Source: Cyanobacteria bacterium OH_CBB_238
GTDB taxonomy: Bacteria > Cyanobacteriota > Vampirovibrionia > Gastranaerophilales > Gastranaerophilaceae
Length of the DNA: 62,081 bases
Assembly: GCA_023409995.1 (NCBI GenBank)
Contig: JAEYQN010000025.1
Coordinates: forward strand, 1-62,081
Direction of reading: 5' to 3'
A program made the translations under genes and the position numbers. The notes beneath the pieces were generated by a model. The model was given only the letters and a program-made list of their open reading frames with translations. It did no database searches and was not told where the DNA came from. Positions 8,403-16,606 of this stretch are shown here, in pieces. The number at the start of each line of letters is the position of its first letter. Positions within the stretch are counted from its first letter, which is position 1.

Positions 8403-11360
8403 TTATAATTGATATTTATAATTTAAATTGACATTGTCAATATTGACGTAATCTTTATATTGGGGAGGGATTTCAATCATGTAACTTTCCGAATTGCTTT
8501 CAGGTCCTATTCTATATAGCTCCTGTATTTCTTTATCGACAGCAACTATATATTTCCCCGGGCTAAGACCTGAGAACGAAAAAGTTCCATCTTCGTTTAT
8601 ATTCGCATAAGTTACCTCTCGTCCCTCAGTATTCAAAATACTTACAACCAAATCAGGGAAATTAAGCAGGTTATTATACTCGTCTTTTACTGTTATGCTT
8701 CCATTGATATTACCAACTGTACTTATTAAACCAAAATCTACTTTAGTCTTTGAATTATTATTTACTTTAACATACCTAATAGCTTTTGTTTTATTACAGA
8801 CAGAAAGAAATGTTGGTAATTCATCTTCGCATACTTTTATCGAATGAACTCCTTTTGCAGCCGTAATTAGATTGTCTTTTTTGCATTTCTTCAATAATAT
8901 TGTTTCAGATTTATCATCAATTTTTATTGGAATATCTTCAATTGTGGATTCATCCTTATCTTTTATTCCATTTTGATTTACATCCAGGAATGCTGAAACT
9001 TGTAAAATTCCCTTATCTTCATTTGTTGTACCAATGCCTTGCAAACCTGAACCACCTATGCCATATAATTCTGCAAAATCAATAGTTACAGAATGTCTCA
9101 TTGAGCCGGGAATATACATATTATCAATTAAATAGCAAGGGATTACACTATATCTGTAGTTCAAATTTACTGTGCTCCCGGATTTTAATCTTTTTGATAT
9201 ACCAAGTCCAAAGTCATTTCCTTTTGTTGTACCAGAGTAATGTAATCCTGTTGAGATATTACAACTGACTCCTTTAAAACTTGGTGTGGTATAGTTTATT
9301 TTAATCGATTTATAATTATTATTTGTTGAATCAGATTTTGTTTCGACTAGTTCATGTCCTATTAATATATTACCGAACTTTTTGCCAATTGGAAAACTTG
9401 CATCGGTGAAAATATTTGAATACTCGGAAGAATAGCCTGAATAATCGGCAAAATTATATTTGTTTTCATATAAATTTTTTCTTAGTCCTCCTTTGAAATT
9501 TAATTTTTTAAATCTTTTGTAAGCAGAAAATTCATAAGCAGAAGAGCTTATTTGTCCGATGTTGTTTTCACCTTTTTTATTATTTAATTTCAAGGATAAT
9601 GATGGTGCTTTTTTAAAATTGGTTCTAAAAAGTATATTATATTCATCAAAATCCAATAGACCTCCATCATAATATTTACCAAAATTTGATTTGTATTTGG
9701 AACAATTTGTTGATATGAATAATTTTTTAAAATTTTTCTGAGCACCAATGCTACCTCCGACTCTATCTGCAATGGAGCCTCCATAGGAAGATCCTGCCAT
9801 ATAAAATTCAGGTGATATTGCAAATAAACTCCCGGTAATTGAGCTATCTTTATCTAATTTATAATTATTTTCGTATTTTAAATAATAGCCCAATCCATGA
9901 TCTGTTATTTCATCCACTGAGGTTGAATTGCTACCGCCAAAAGTTAATCTTGAGTCCATTTTTTTACTGTTATTATAAGTTACTGAACCTAGATAAGTCT
10001 CACCTTGGAGAACGTTCATATTTTTCATTGTTGTATAATTCAGGTACTTTCTATTGCCCAGAATACTTCTTCCCCAAGCACTGTTTTGGCTACTGATTAT
10101 ATGATCTGCTATGACTAGATTCTCAAGTTGAAGTTTTTCAGAAATGTTTTTATTGTGCTTATAACCTAAAACGAGCTTCTTTGTATCTGATTGATAAATA
10201 TTTCCATTATTTGCCCAAAGTCTATTTTGAAGACCTGTTATGCCAGTTAAAAAATCATGTGTAGGAATCTTTTTTTTCTTTATATTATCACTAAATGTAT
10301 TATTAAATATTTCATTCCGTAATCCGTCTGCTAAAATTTCCTCAATTTTAAGTGTTTTGATTTCATTCCCATAATACAAATCTTTTAATGAATAATAACC
10401 ACCATAAGTATTTAATTCTTTTTCAAAATCATCATTAATATATACTTTTACAGTACTACTCGGGCTAACATACCCCTCTATGTCTTGATAAGTGAGATTT
10501 TCTTCAATATGATCTTTTATTTGTACTCCCATTAAATCAGAATTAACTTCATTACCAGCGAATGTCCAAGAGTCGGATTTTCCCAGTAAGTAGTCAAATT
10601 TATGGTATTGGTTTTTATATTGTGGACTGATTCCTGAAAAAGCAAACATATTTTCGGAATAACTGTTGGTTCCCATGTCAAGCTTATAATCGCCCGAAGC
10701 CAATTGCCCTTTAAGAGTTACTTTTGTATTGCTATTAAAAGATACATTTTTGCATTCTGAATCCTTATAAATCTGAGAATATGTATCAGAAATCATATTG
10801 TTTCTGAATCCAATACTATCAAGACTAAATAGACCTTTTCTTTCAGGTAATATAATCTCATCATATGCTTTTGCTTTTATTTTGCCATCTTTTATAATAA
10901 AAGGATTTTGAAATTCTTCTTCATCTTGTTCTTGAGATTTACCCGTTATTACGTAAACAGCAAGTTCTTGCGTGTTAGAAATAAATTTTTTATCTAATGT
11001 TTTAGACAATAACTCTACTGGAACAAAAAACTCATTTTGTATATCTGTTATGCCACTTTTTAGAAAAAACCCGCTATACTTTTGTTTTATACCATCTATA
11101 GTTATTGAATCTGATTTAACTTCGACATTTTTATATAAAAGACTTTTTTGAGCATGGTTTTCTTTATAAGGTACTTCAAAGTAATGTAAAAAATACTTGC
11201 AAGGCACATACATTTGATTTTTATGCATTAACACTTCTATTTCTGATTCTTCTGAATTATCTATTATCAAAGAAGATATTATGTTTTCATATGAGAAAGA
11301 TTTAGTACAAGAAAATAATAATAATATAAATAGCGCTAATGATATTTTTTTTAAAATCAT
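8403..11360 (-). CDS. Outer-membrane usher-like protein of an atypical chaperone-usher system
   Basis: A 985-residue exported protein with a lipoprotein-like or Sec signal (LALFILLLFSCTKSFS; the Cys may be a lipobox). An N-terminal domain of about 100 residues resembles a stalk/AMIN-type fold. A long central region rich in alternating aromatic/Gly strands (about 160-750) suits a usher beta-barrel. Near residue 790 there is an SdrD-B-like segment (FLDVNQNGIKDKDE), and the end is a carboxypeptidase-regulatory-like beta-sandwich. This resembles CFA/I-type or archaic ushers in plan. It is last in the fimbrial operon, overlapping the upstream pilin by ATGA. The usher call rests on layout and context, not on strong motif identity. 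Confidence 0.6.
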   Translation of the reverse strand: MILKKISLALFILLLFSCTKSFSYENIISSLIIDNSEESEIEVLMHKNQMYVPCKYFLHYFEVPYKENHAQKSLLYKNVEVKSDSITIDGIKQKYSGFFLKSGITDIQNEFFVPVELLSKTLDKKFISNTQELAVYVITGKSQEQDEEEFQNPFIIKDGKIKAKAYDEIILPERKGLFSLDSIGFRNNMISDTYSQIYKDSECKNVSFNSNTKVTLKGQLASGDYKLDMGTNSYSENMFAFSGISPQYKNQYHKFDYLLGKSDSWTFAGNEVNSDLMGVQIKDHIEENLTYQDIEGYVSPSSTVKVYINDDFEKELNTYGGYYSLKDLYYGNEIKTLKIEEILADGLRNEIFNNTFSDNIKKKKIPTHDFLTGITGLQNRLWANNGNIYQSDTKKLVLGYKHNKNISEKLQLENLVIADHIISSQNSAWGRSILGNRKYLNYTTMKNMNVLQGETYLGSVTYNNSKKMDSRLTFGGSNSTSVDEITDHGLGYYLKYENNYKLDKDSSITGSLFAISPEFYMAGSSYGGSIADRVGGSIGAQKNFKKLFISTNCSKYKSNFGKYYDGGLLDFDEYNILFRTNFKKAPSLSLKLNNKKGENNIGQISSSAYEFSAYKRFKKLNFKGGLRKNLYENKYNFADYSGYSSEYSNIFTDASFPIGKKFGNILIGHELVETKSDSTNNNYKSIKINYTTPSFKGVSCNISTGLHYSGTTKGNDFGLGISKRLKSGSTVNLNYRYSVIPCYLIDNMYIPGSMRHSVTIDFAELYGIGGSGLQGIGTTNEDKGILQVSAFLDVNQNGIKDKDESTIEDIPIKIDDKSETILLKKCKKDNLITAAKGVHSIKVCEDELPTFLSVCNKTKAIRYVKVNNNSKTKVDFGLISTVGNINGSITVKDEYNNLLNFPDLVVSILNTEGREVTYANINEDGTFSFSGLSPGKYIVAVDKEIQELYRIGPESNSESYMIEIPPQYKDYVNIDNVNLNYKYQL

Positions 11361-12013
11361 GGAATGTTATCCAAGTAAATAGTTGCTTCATATGTACCAG
11401 AAGGATCATTGGCAAGAGAAATATCATAAGTTCCTAATTTAGGATTTGTTGAAAGTGTTATAGCTAAATTAGTGGTCCCACTTGGGACATTCGCACTAAA
11501 ATATCCCTCTCCTCCGTTGGTTTGATATTGAATTGTGCCATTATTATCTATTGATACGTTTCCTGAATATGCTATCGCTGCAGGATTATTTAACGCGATA
11601 CTTGAATCTTGTTTGCAGTCATGTATAGAAGCTGATGTCACTTTTGGAGAATTTACTTCAGTAAATAGAAGATGTATAGGTTGAGTCGTCGTTAGAGCCG
11701 TCCCCGAGGAATGAAAAGCACTATATGTATTAGAGCCAACATCTTTAACTGTAGCCTTCAAATATATATCGCTAGTGGGTTGATTGCTTGTTATCGCAAA
11801 ATTTATATTTAAACCACCATTCATTATTCCTGTAAGACCATTTATACTTGAGTTTAAGGTTCCTGAAGTTGCAACATCCATTGTTGTGTCTGAATCTATG
11901 GTAAATTGCTGAGTAGCAATGGAATCAGCCTTTGCATATGGTACTTCTATTATTAAGAATGATATTAAAATCATCAAAAATTTTGATATTGTTTCTTTTG
12001 TAATATATTTCAT
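11357..12013 (-). CDS. Fimbrial subunit-like protein (minor pilin)
   Basis: A 218-residue secreted protein with a Sec signal peptide (FLMILISFLIIEVPYAKA). The mature part is rich in Thr/Ser/Asn beta-strand sequence. Its ending GTYEATIYLDNIP aligns with the C-terminal strand motif of the two pilin-like genes before it (PGNYQATVTLAFAP and PGNYQAIVTLSFDP). Two Cys may not both lie in the fold. It probably fits the fimbria as a minor or adaptor subunit and overlaps the usher start by 4 bases. No adhesin specificity can be read. Confidence 0.55.
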   Translation of the reverse strand: MKYITKETISKFLMILISFLIIEVPYAKADSIATQQFTIDSDTTMDVATSGTLNSSINGLTGIMNGGLNINFAITSNQPTSDIYLKATVKDVGSNTYSAFHSSGTALTTTQPIHLLFTEVNSPKVTSASIHDCKQDSSIALNNPAAIAYSGNVSIDNNGTIQYQTNGGEGYFSANVPSGTTNLAITLSTNPKLGTYDISLANDPSGTYEATIYLDNIP

Positions 12014-12031
12014 ATATTTTTATACTCATTT

Positions 12032-12682
12032 TTAAGGATCAAATGATAAAGTAACAATTGCTTGATAATTTCCAGGTCGATCATCAGTTGAAAAAGTATT
12101 CATTAGAGGATTCGATGCTGGAATGGTTTGAGAAGTTTGAACTACAGTATTTTTCAACAAATGCAACTTCCATGTATTTGTAGTAGTGTCAAAATTTACG
12201 TCCATTTGCCCCGGGATATTCGGCGGAGCATTTATGATATACGCAATAGCATTGGGGTTATTGCCAGGTAGCGATCCTGCTTTTATATTGTTTACAGATG
12301 CTACATCAGTTGGGTAGCTATTATTTGTTAGGATTAAATATGGTTGGGAGCCTATTGCAAAAATCGCATTTTGGCTTCCTCCAGATGTATTGCAACTCCA
12401 AGACTGTGTAAGATACGCCCCCGATTCATTGTTTGAGGTCACATTAAAAAAAGGTTGCAAAGCATTACTGAAGACACCGGAGCTCGCGTTTATTGTTGCG
12501 TTTAATATCGAGGGACCAGGCTCAACAATATAAGTGTCTGATAAAGCGGCCTGAAAATATTGAGGAGTGGTGCTTTGCGCAAAAACGAGGTTATTTATCG
12601 TAACTGTTAAGCTGGCAATAAATATCAGAAGTTTTATATTGAAACTATTTAAATTAAATGTAAATTTCATGTAATTTTGCAT
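12032..12682 (-). CDS. Fimbrial subunit-like protein
   Basis: A 216-residue paralogue of the flanking subunits, with a Sec signal ending near NNLVFAQS. It keeps the family layout: a TINASSGVFSNALQPFFNVTSN segment (compare TINPDTGVLSSLAPSFTVTTN in the major subunit), an ANAIAYII-type strand and the C-terminal PGNYQAIVTLSFDP. It lies 18 bases from the next subunit and is separated from the major subunit by a stable intergenic hairpin, so it is probably expressed at a lower level. Confidence 0.55.
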   Translation of the reverse strand: MQNYMKFTFNLNSFNIKLLIFIASLTVTINNLVFAQSTTPQYFQAALSDTYIVEPGPSILNATINASSGVFSNALQPFFNVTSNNESGAYLTQSWSCNTSGGSQNAIFAIGSQPYLILTNNSYPTDVASVNNIKAGSLPGNNPNAIAYIINAPPNIPGQMDVNFDTTTNTWKLHLLKNTVVQTSQTIPASNPLMNTFSTDDRPGNYQAIVTLSFDP

Positions 12683-12692
12683 TTTAAATACC

Positions 12693-12717
12693 TCCGGAGT
12701 ATTTTCAGTACTCCGGA
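12693..12717 (-). other. Intergenic hairpin between major and minor pilin genes
   Basis: A perfect 9-bp GC-rich inverted repeat (TCCGGAGTA/TACTCCGGA) with a 7-base loop. No T run follows on the minus strand. In other fimbrial operons a hairpin at this position attenuates transcription or protects the abundant major-pilin mRNA. That role here is inferred. Confidence 0.6.
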
Positions 12718-12743
12718 AGTCCTTTTTTCTTTAATCTGTAAAC

Positions 12744-13370
12744 TTATGGTGCGAAAGCCAAAGTAACGGTAGCTTGATAATTTCCAGGCTGATCAACTGT
12801 TGTGTAAGTGCTAGCTAATGGAGAACCTGAAATGCCATTATCTACACTTGTATCTCCAGCTTGAGCCAGTGTATATGCCCAAGCTCCTTGGGGAGAATTA
12901 AATCCCTGATTAGTTAAGGCTCCGGCTGTTGGTTGTGGAGTAAACGGATATGCAATGGCGTTCGCATTTCCTGCTAAAGTCCCTCCTGTAATATCCTGGA
13001 TTGCTCCTTGAGTTGCTTGCGCACCGACAGAGACGTTAGCTAATACTATATAGGTTCCTTGATGTCCTGTATATTTTGTGAATGCTTGTTCGGGATTAGT
13101 ACCGCCATATGGCGCAGTTGCCGTCATATATAGAATTTGACTGTTTGCATAATTGGTCGTCACTGTAAAACTTGGTGCTAATGAAGATAGAACACCCGTA
13201 TCCGGATTAATAGTTCCTCCCAGCCCGGTTCCTTTACCTACAACGGATTTAAGTATGCCAAGCTGTGCTGTTACAGTTTGAGGAGCTGAGTCGGCTGCAA
13301 ATACTTGGGTTGTCTGAGCTAGCGTCATTAGACAACCAGCCAAGACAGATAGTAATAATTTTTTGTTCAT
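12744..13370 (-). CDS. Probable major fimbrial subunit (pilin)
   Basis: A 208-residue secreted protein with a classical signal peptide cut near TQVFA-ADS. The mature protein has almost no Cys, many Thr/Gly/Ala residues and ends in PGNYQATVTLAFAP, a C-terminal strand shared with its two downstream paralogues. The ribosome site GGGAGGAAAATT is the strongest of the operon, and the gene is followed by a stabilising hairpin. Both features suit the most abundant subunit. It should be exported to the periplasm, bound by the chaperone encoded next to it and polymerised through the usher. Confidence 0.6.
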   Translation of the reverse strand: MNKKLLLSVLAGCLMTLAQTTQVFAADSAPQTVTAQLGILKSVVGKGTGLGGTINPDTGVLSSLAPSFTVTTNYANSQILYMTATAPYGGTNPEQAFTKYTGHQGTYIVLANVSVGAQATQGAIQDITGGTLAGNANAIAYPFTPQPTAGALTNQGFNSPQGAWAYTLAQAGDTSVDNGISGSPLASTYTTVDQPGNYQATVTLAFAP

Positions 13371-13401
13371 AATTTTCCTCCCTTTTTTGAATAATTTAAT
13401 A

Positions 13402-14244
13402 TTAAATTGATTTTTGCACTGACACTAATGGTGTAAATTTAAACTCTTGTTTTAATATTTTTGGCTTATTATTTTCGTCATTATATGTAAGCACAAATTT
13501 GATATCATATTCTTTTCCGTCTTCTAAATCACCTTTTTCTATATTTAACTTTTGTATTTTCTCAAGCATTTTTGATGGATCAACAGATGCAGGATTAACC
13601 GGAATAGTTTTTATTAATTTACCTTCTTGAGAAATATAAGCAAAACCTGAATAATACAGCCTACTGTTCCCTAATGAAGATACTTTATACTCACAAATAT
13701 AATCATCACCGGACTTTTTAAAAGCAACTGCATCTAAAGTCCCTTTTCTGGAATAATTACCTTTGTTTAAGTAGATAGGAACTCCCATTCTGGTTTTTAC
13801 TATTATTCGTCCCCCTATTTGTCCGCTAGCTTTTTGAATCAGATATTCCTTTGTCTGAGTATCTTCTAAAAACAAAGCCAATCTTGATTCCCCAGGTGGC
13901 AAACTCTTAATATCTGTTATTGTGAATCTGACCTTTTGTGGAATTCCATCTTTACAGGTGAATTCAGCAGGATAGAATTTTACCTTATCTATTAGAGAAT
14001 TTGGCTGTCCTTTGTCCGGCAACTTAATGTAACCCCCTTTTTTATCATGTTCAAAAAACTCAGGATAAATTTTGAAACGTATAGTTTCATCCTTGCCACC
14101 TTCTACTGAAAATGAACCTGCGAGATAGTCTTTTTTTATTTTATTTGCATCTATTTCAACTGTTGCTGGGGAAACTTTTATTGCAGCTTCTGAAACATTA
14201 ACGTTTATACAAAAAATAAAAAATATAAGTATTATTTTTTTCAT
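13402..14244 (-). CDS. Periplasmic fimbrial chaperone-like protein
   Basis: A 280-residue secreted protein with signal peptide (LIFFIFCINVNVSEA). Mature sequence AIKVSPATVEID, two Ig-like domains, RFKIYPEFF and the strand PPGESRLALFLED followed by a basic RIIVKTRMGVPIYL segment match the plan of PapD-type chaperones, where the last is the G1-F1 region. It would cap pilin subunits by donor-strand complementation before the usher. It overlaps the preceding two-domain subunit gene by TAATG. Sequence is distant from classical FGS/FGL chaperones; the archaic or alternate clade is likelier. Confidence 0.6.
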   Translation of the reverse strand: MKKIILIFFIFCINVNVSEAAIKVSPATVEIDANKIKKDYLAGSFSVEGGKDETIRFKIYPEFFEHDKKGGYIKLPDKGQPNSLIDKVKFYPAEFTCKDGIPQKVRFTITDIKSLPPGESRLALFLEDTQTKEYLIQKASGQIGGRIIVKTRMGVPIYLNKGNYSRKGTLDAVAFKKSGDDYICEYKVSSLGNSRLYYSGFAYISQEGKLIKTIPVNPASVDPSKMLEKIQKLNIEKGDLEDGKEYDIKFVLTYNDENNKPKILKQEFKFTPLVSVQKSI

Positions 14245-15140
14245 TAATCCTCCGTTTGTAATAAGTATTCAAGCTCTTCATTATATGAGCCTGCCGGGAT
14301 AAATTTGTCTTTTGGCCCCCTTACCATATAGTCAATATTTATAAGTTTTTTATCCAACAAATTAGAATAGTTATTTATAGTTGCTTTTCCAGAAGCTAGT
14401 AGAATAGGATTGTCATTTATTGAAATATATTCATTTGTTGTATTACAACTTATTGAGCTATCGCCACCAAGAGTTTTTACAAATGTTTTAATATTAGCCT
14501 CATCATTGCTGGATGATTTTCTTACAAATAATTTCCAATCCTTGTTAGAGCTTACGTATATTCCCAAAGGAGTATTTAAGTTTTGGGATGCGTTCTTGGC
14601 CAATGTCTTGTTTCTATCAAGTCTTAGATTGACTGCTTTTTCGGTAAAATCAATTGAGCTAATTTCCTCTTTATTGAATCTAAAAGTGTAAACGTAGTCA
14701 CTTGTATTTGAATTTCCATCTACTAGCGTAAATTTAATGTCTAATGAATAGTCGCCTGCTCTGTCACAATCAGAACTCAAAAGGTTTAGTGATAAGTTCA
14801 TATTGTTTATTGCTGTTGGGGATGGAGCAAATACCTCAATAACTTTACCCGTGTTGAATTGCGCAATCGGAGAGCCATTTAATTCGCTTAATTCTACTCT
14901 GCTGAGTGGAATAAAATAATTAGGATGATCTTGATTAATTATTTGATTATTTAATGCTTCTACAAATAATTTCCAAGTACCATCCGCAGAAATAGCAATA
15001 TTTATCGGCTGTAATAGCCTATTAGAAGTTTTTATAGGCATTGAAAGAGTATCAATTCTTATTGCACTCGCTGAAGCTGGCAAATAAGTTATATATAATA
15101 CAAATAATAATAATGATATGCTTAGATATTTATTTTTCAT
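14244..15140 (-). CDS. Two-domain fimbrial protein, candidate tip subunit
   Basis: A 298-residue secreted protein (signal peptide ending near LPASASA). It contains an internal duplication: PINIAISADGTWKLFVEA near residue 45 and PLGIYVSSNKDWKLFVRK near 195, each followed about 80 residues later by an AG-[DS]-Y strand (AGDYSLDIKFTLV; AGSYNEELEYLL) like the pilin C-terminal strand. Two pilin-like domains in one chain is the layout of tip adhesins. It is the first gene of the operon, coupled to the chaperone. A second periplasmic accessory role is possible. Confidence 0.5.
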   Translation of the reverse strand: MKNKYLSISLLLFVLYITYLPASASAIRIDTLSMPIKTSNRLLQPINIAISADGTWKLFVEALNNQIINQDHPNYFIPLSRVELSELNGSPIAQFNTGKVIEVFAPSPTAINNMNLSLNLLSSDCDRAGDYSLDIKFTLVDGNSNTSDYVYTFRFNKEEISSIDFTEKAVNLRLDRNKTLAKNASQNLNTPLGIYVSSNKDWKLFVRKSSSNDEANIKTFVKTLGGDSSISCNTTNEYISINDNPILLASGKATINNYSNLLDKKLINIDYMVRGPKDKFIPAGSYNEELEYLLQTED

Positions 15141-15296
15141 TTTTTCTCTTCTGCTGTTGATAAAGGTTTAATTCATTTTTGTAAATTTTTAAATAGTTAA
15201 TATGTATAAACTATATGGACTATATGTGCAAAATAAATATTTGTTAAGACTTTTGTGTATAGTAAGTATACATAGGTAATTTAGGTAATACTTTAA
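15141..15296. other. Divergent intergenic region between the fimbrial operon and the Gly-rich gene
   Basis: Very AT-rich, 156 bases. It holds the inverted repeat GTATA-N5-TATAC at 15256-15270 and the direct repeat ACTATATGGACTATATG near 15210. Both promoters must lie here; neither has an unambiguous -35/-10 pair. The inverted repeat is a candidate operator. Confidence 0.35.
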
Positions 15297-16133
15297 ATGT
15301 TAAATTTAATAATAATTAGTATGATGAAAACTAAATTAATATTATTTTTAATACTAAGCATTTTTTGCCATATAAAAGTTTATGCGGCTGACCAGACCGT
15401 ATCTGCTATTTTGTCTGGAGGCGGAGGTGGAGGCGGGGGCGGCGTGAATCCCGGTGGAATAATTGCTGGAGGCGTTGTCGGAGGTGCTGCTACAGGAGCA
15501 AGTGCACTTGCGTTTGCCCCAATTTTATTGGCTGGACTCAAACCCAATTCAGTAATCTGTGCAGCAGCCCCTTTAGACTGCATTGCTCCTTTGAGTTGCT
15601 ATTTACAAGAGGCAATAAAATATCATGGAAATATAAAAATCAGCGCAGGTCAGTTTGATAAGGTTAAAAATAGATATTATTTTGCTCAAAATGATTGTGA
15701 TATATCTAATGGTGCTTATGATGTAGATGAAATAACATTGCCAGATGAGCTAAAAGCGGCAACTAGTCTAAAAATTGACGTCACTATTGTTTCTCAAGCA
15801 TACAAAGAAAATGATGGAGAACCTGAATTCATTTTTGGTATTTACAAAGACATTAGTAGATTAAATCTAAATAAAAAATTTGAAACCCAACAATTTTTAC
15901 ACCAATATATGATGAAAAAATATGAAATTCCCTTAAAAATAACATGTAACAAATATGAGCAAGGTTTACAAAAGCTTTCTGGCACAATAAATATGGCAAA
16001 AATAAAAGATAAAGACCAACCTCTAAAAATCGTTGTAAGGTACACCCAAGACGGATTCAAAAAAAATTTAATGAGAAACGAACCAAAAACATTGACATAT
16101 GCCTATATAGTAGAAATCGAAAAACTTAAATAA
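15297..16133 (+). CDS. Exported protein with poly-Gly linker and glycine-zipper segment; unknown
   Basis: A 278-residue protein with signal peptide (LILFLILSIFCHIKVYA). The start is ATG 15297, with an AGG site 11 bases upstream; ATG 15321 or 15324 are alternatives. After the signal come nine consecutive Gly and a small-residue hydrophobic stretch (GGIIAGGVVGGAATGASALAFA) that could insert in a membrane or self-associate. The rest is a Cys-containing beta-rich domain. It is divergent from the fimbrial operon and 31 bases before the CRISPR array. Its role is unknown; an accessory fimbrial surface protein is a guess. Confidence 0.6.
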   Translation: MLNLIIISMMKTKLILFLILSIFCHIKVYAADQTVSAILSGGGGGGGGGVNPGGIIAGGVVGGAATGASALAFAPILLAGLKPNSVICAAAPLDCIAPLSCYLQEAIKYHGNIKISAGQFDKVKNRYYFAQNDCDISNGAYDVDEITLPDELKAATSLKIDVTIVSQAYKENDGEPEFIFGIYKDISRLNLNKKFETQQFLHQYMMKKYEIPLKITCNKYEQGLQKLSGTINMAKIKDKDQPLKIVVRYTQDGFKKNLMRNEPKTLTYAYIVEIEKLK

Positions 16134-16164
16134 TGCAGAGTTTCTATCAATAAGATGACGATTG

Positions 16165-16398
16165 GTTTTGATTTTACCGTAATTCAATGTATGTTATAAT
16201 ATCTGCAACATTTTCAAGAATCTTTGTAGCGTTTTGATTTTACCGTAATTCAATGTATGTTATAATAGATAAAACAGTTGAAAAACTTGTACGCCTGTTT
16301 TGATTTTACCGTAATTCAATGTATGTTATAATCAGGAGTCATTGAAGTTAAGAACTGGACTAGTTTTGATTTTACCGTAATTCAATGTATGTTATAAT
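16165..16398 (+). CRISPR. Type II-C CRISPR array: four 36-bp repeats, three 30-bp spacers
   Basis: Four identical repeats lie at 16165-16200, 16231-16266, 16297-16332 and 16363-16398. Spacers are 16201-16230, 16267-16296 and 16333-16362, each exactly 30 bp. The repeat starts GTTTTGATTT, as type II repeats do, and ends with the extended -10 element TGTTATAAT. TTTTAC lies 17 bp upstream as a possible -35, so each repeat can start transcription into the spacer after it. The array points at the tracrRNA and lies beyond the 3' end of cas2. No degenerate repeat is seen. Confidence 0.97.
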
Positions 16399-16422
16399 AG
16401 GATATACTTTTTAACCAAAATA

Positions 16423-16431
16423 TGATATACT
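16423..16431 (+). promoter_or_regulatory. Putative tracrRNA promoter (extended -10)
   Basis: TGATATACT (TG at 16423-16424, TATACT at 16426-16431) would start transcription near 16438, five bases before the anti-repeat. A transcript from the last CRISPR repeat could also read into the tracrRNA. Confidence 0.5.
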
Positions 16432-16437
16432 TCAATA

Positions 16438-16566
16438 ATAATATACATTGAATTACAGTACCAATCATAACTGAACCGGAGATAATTCGATCCTCTACTA
16501 GGAAATAGTACGACTGATTTCATCTTCGAAAACATAAAAAAAATATTAAATATACTTGTGTTTTTT
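16438..16566 (+). ncRNA. tracrRNA of the type II-C CRISPR system
   Basis: The anti-repeat at 16443-16471 pairs with the repeat through ATACATTGAATTAC (14 perfect pairs) and, after an internal bulge, AATCATAAC against GTTTTGAT. This is the usual stem-bulge-stem of crRNA:tracrRNA duplexes. Downstream a perfect small hairpin TACTA-GGAAA-TAGTA lies at 16496-16510, and a T run at 16561-16566 marks a likely 3' end. Both array and tracrRNA read rightward, toward the 3' end of cas2. Confidence 0.85.
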
Positions 16567-16606
16567 ATATTCACAATTATATTTTCGTATGTTTTTCACC
16601 CAAATG

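Noticed and set aside
15380..15583. Pro-rich antisense frame opposite the poly-Gly gene
   Set aside because: It is the mirror of the Gly codon run on the other strand, with no ribosome site; the plus-strand gene has a signal peptide and is preferred.
16201..16362. Self-targeting spacers
   Set aside because: By eye I found no match for the three 30-base spacers elsewhere in the window. A whole-genome and phage database search would be needed.
16392..16574. Minus-strand open frame over the tracrRNA
   Set aside because: It covers the anti-repeat and its hairpins, has no ribosome site and no protein-like content. The tracrRNA explains the sequence.
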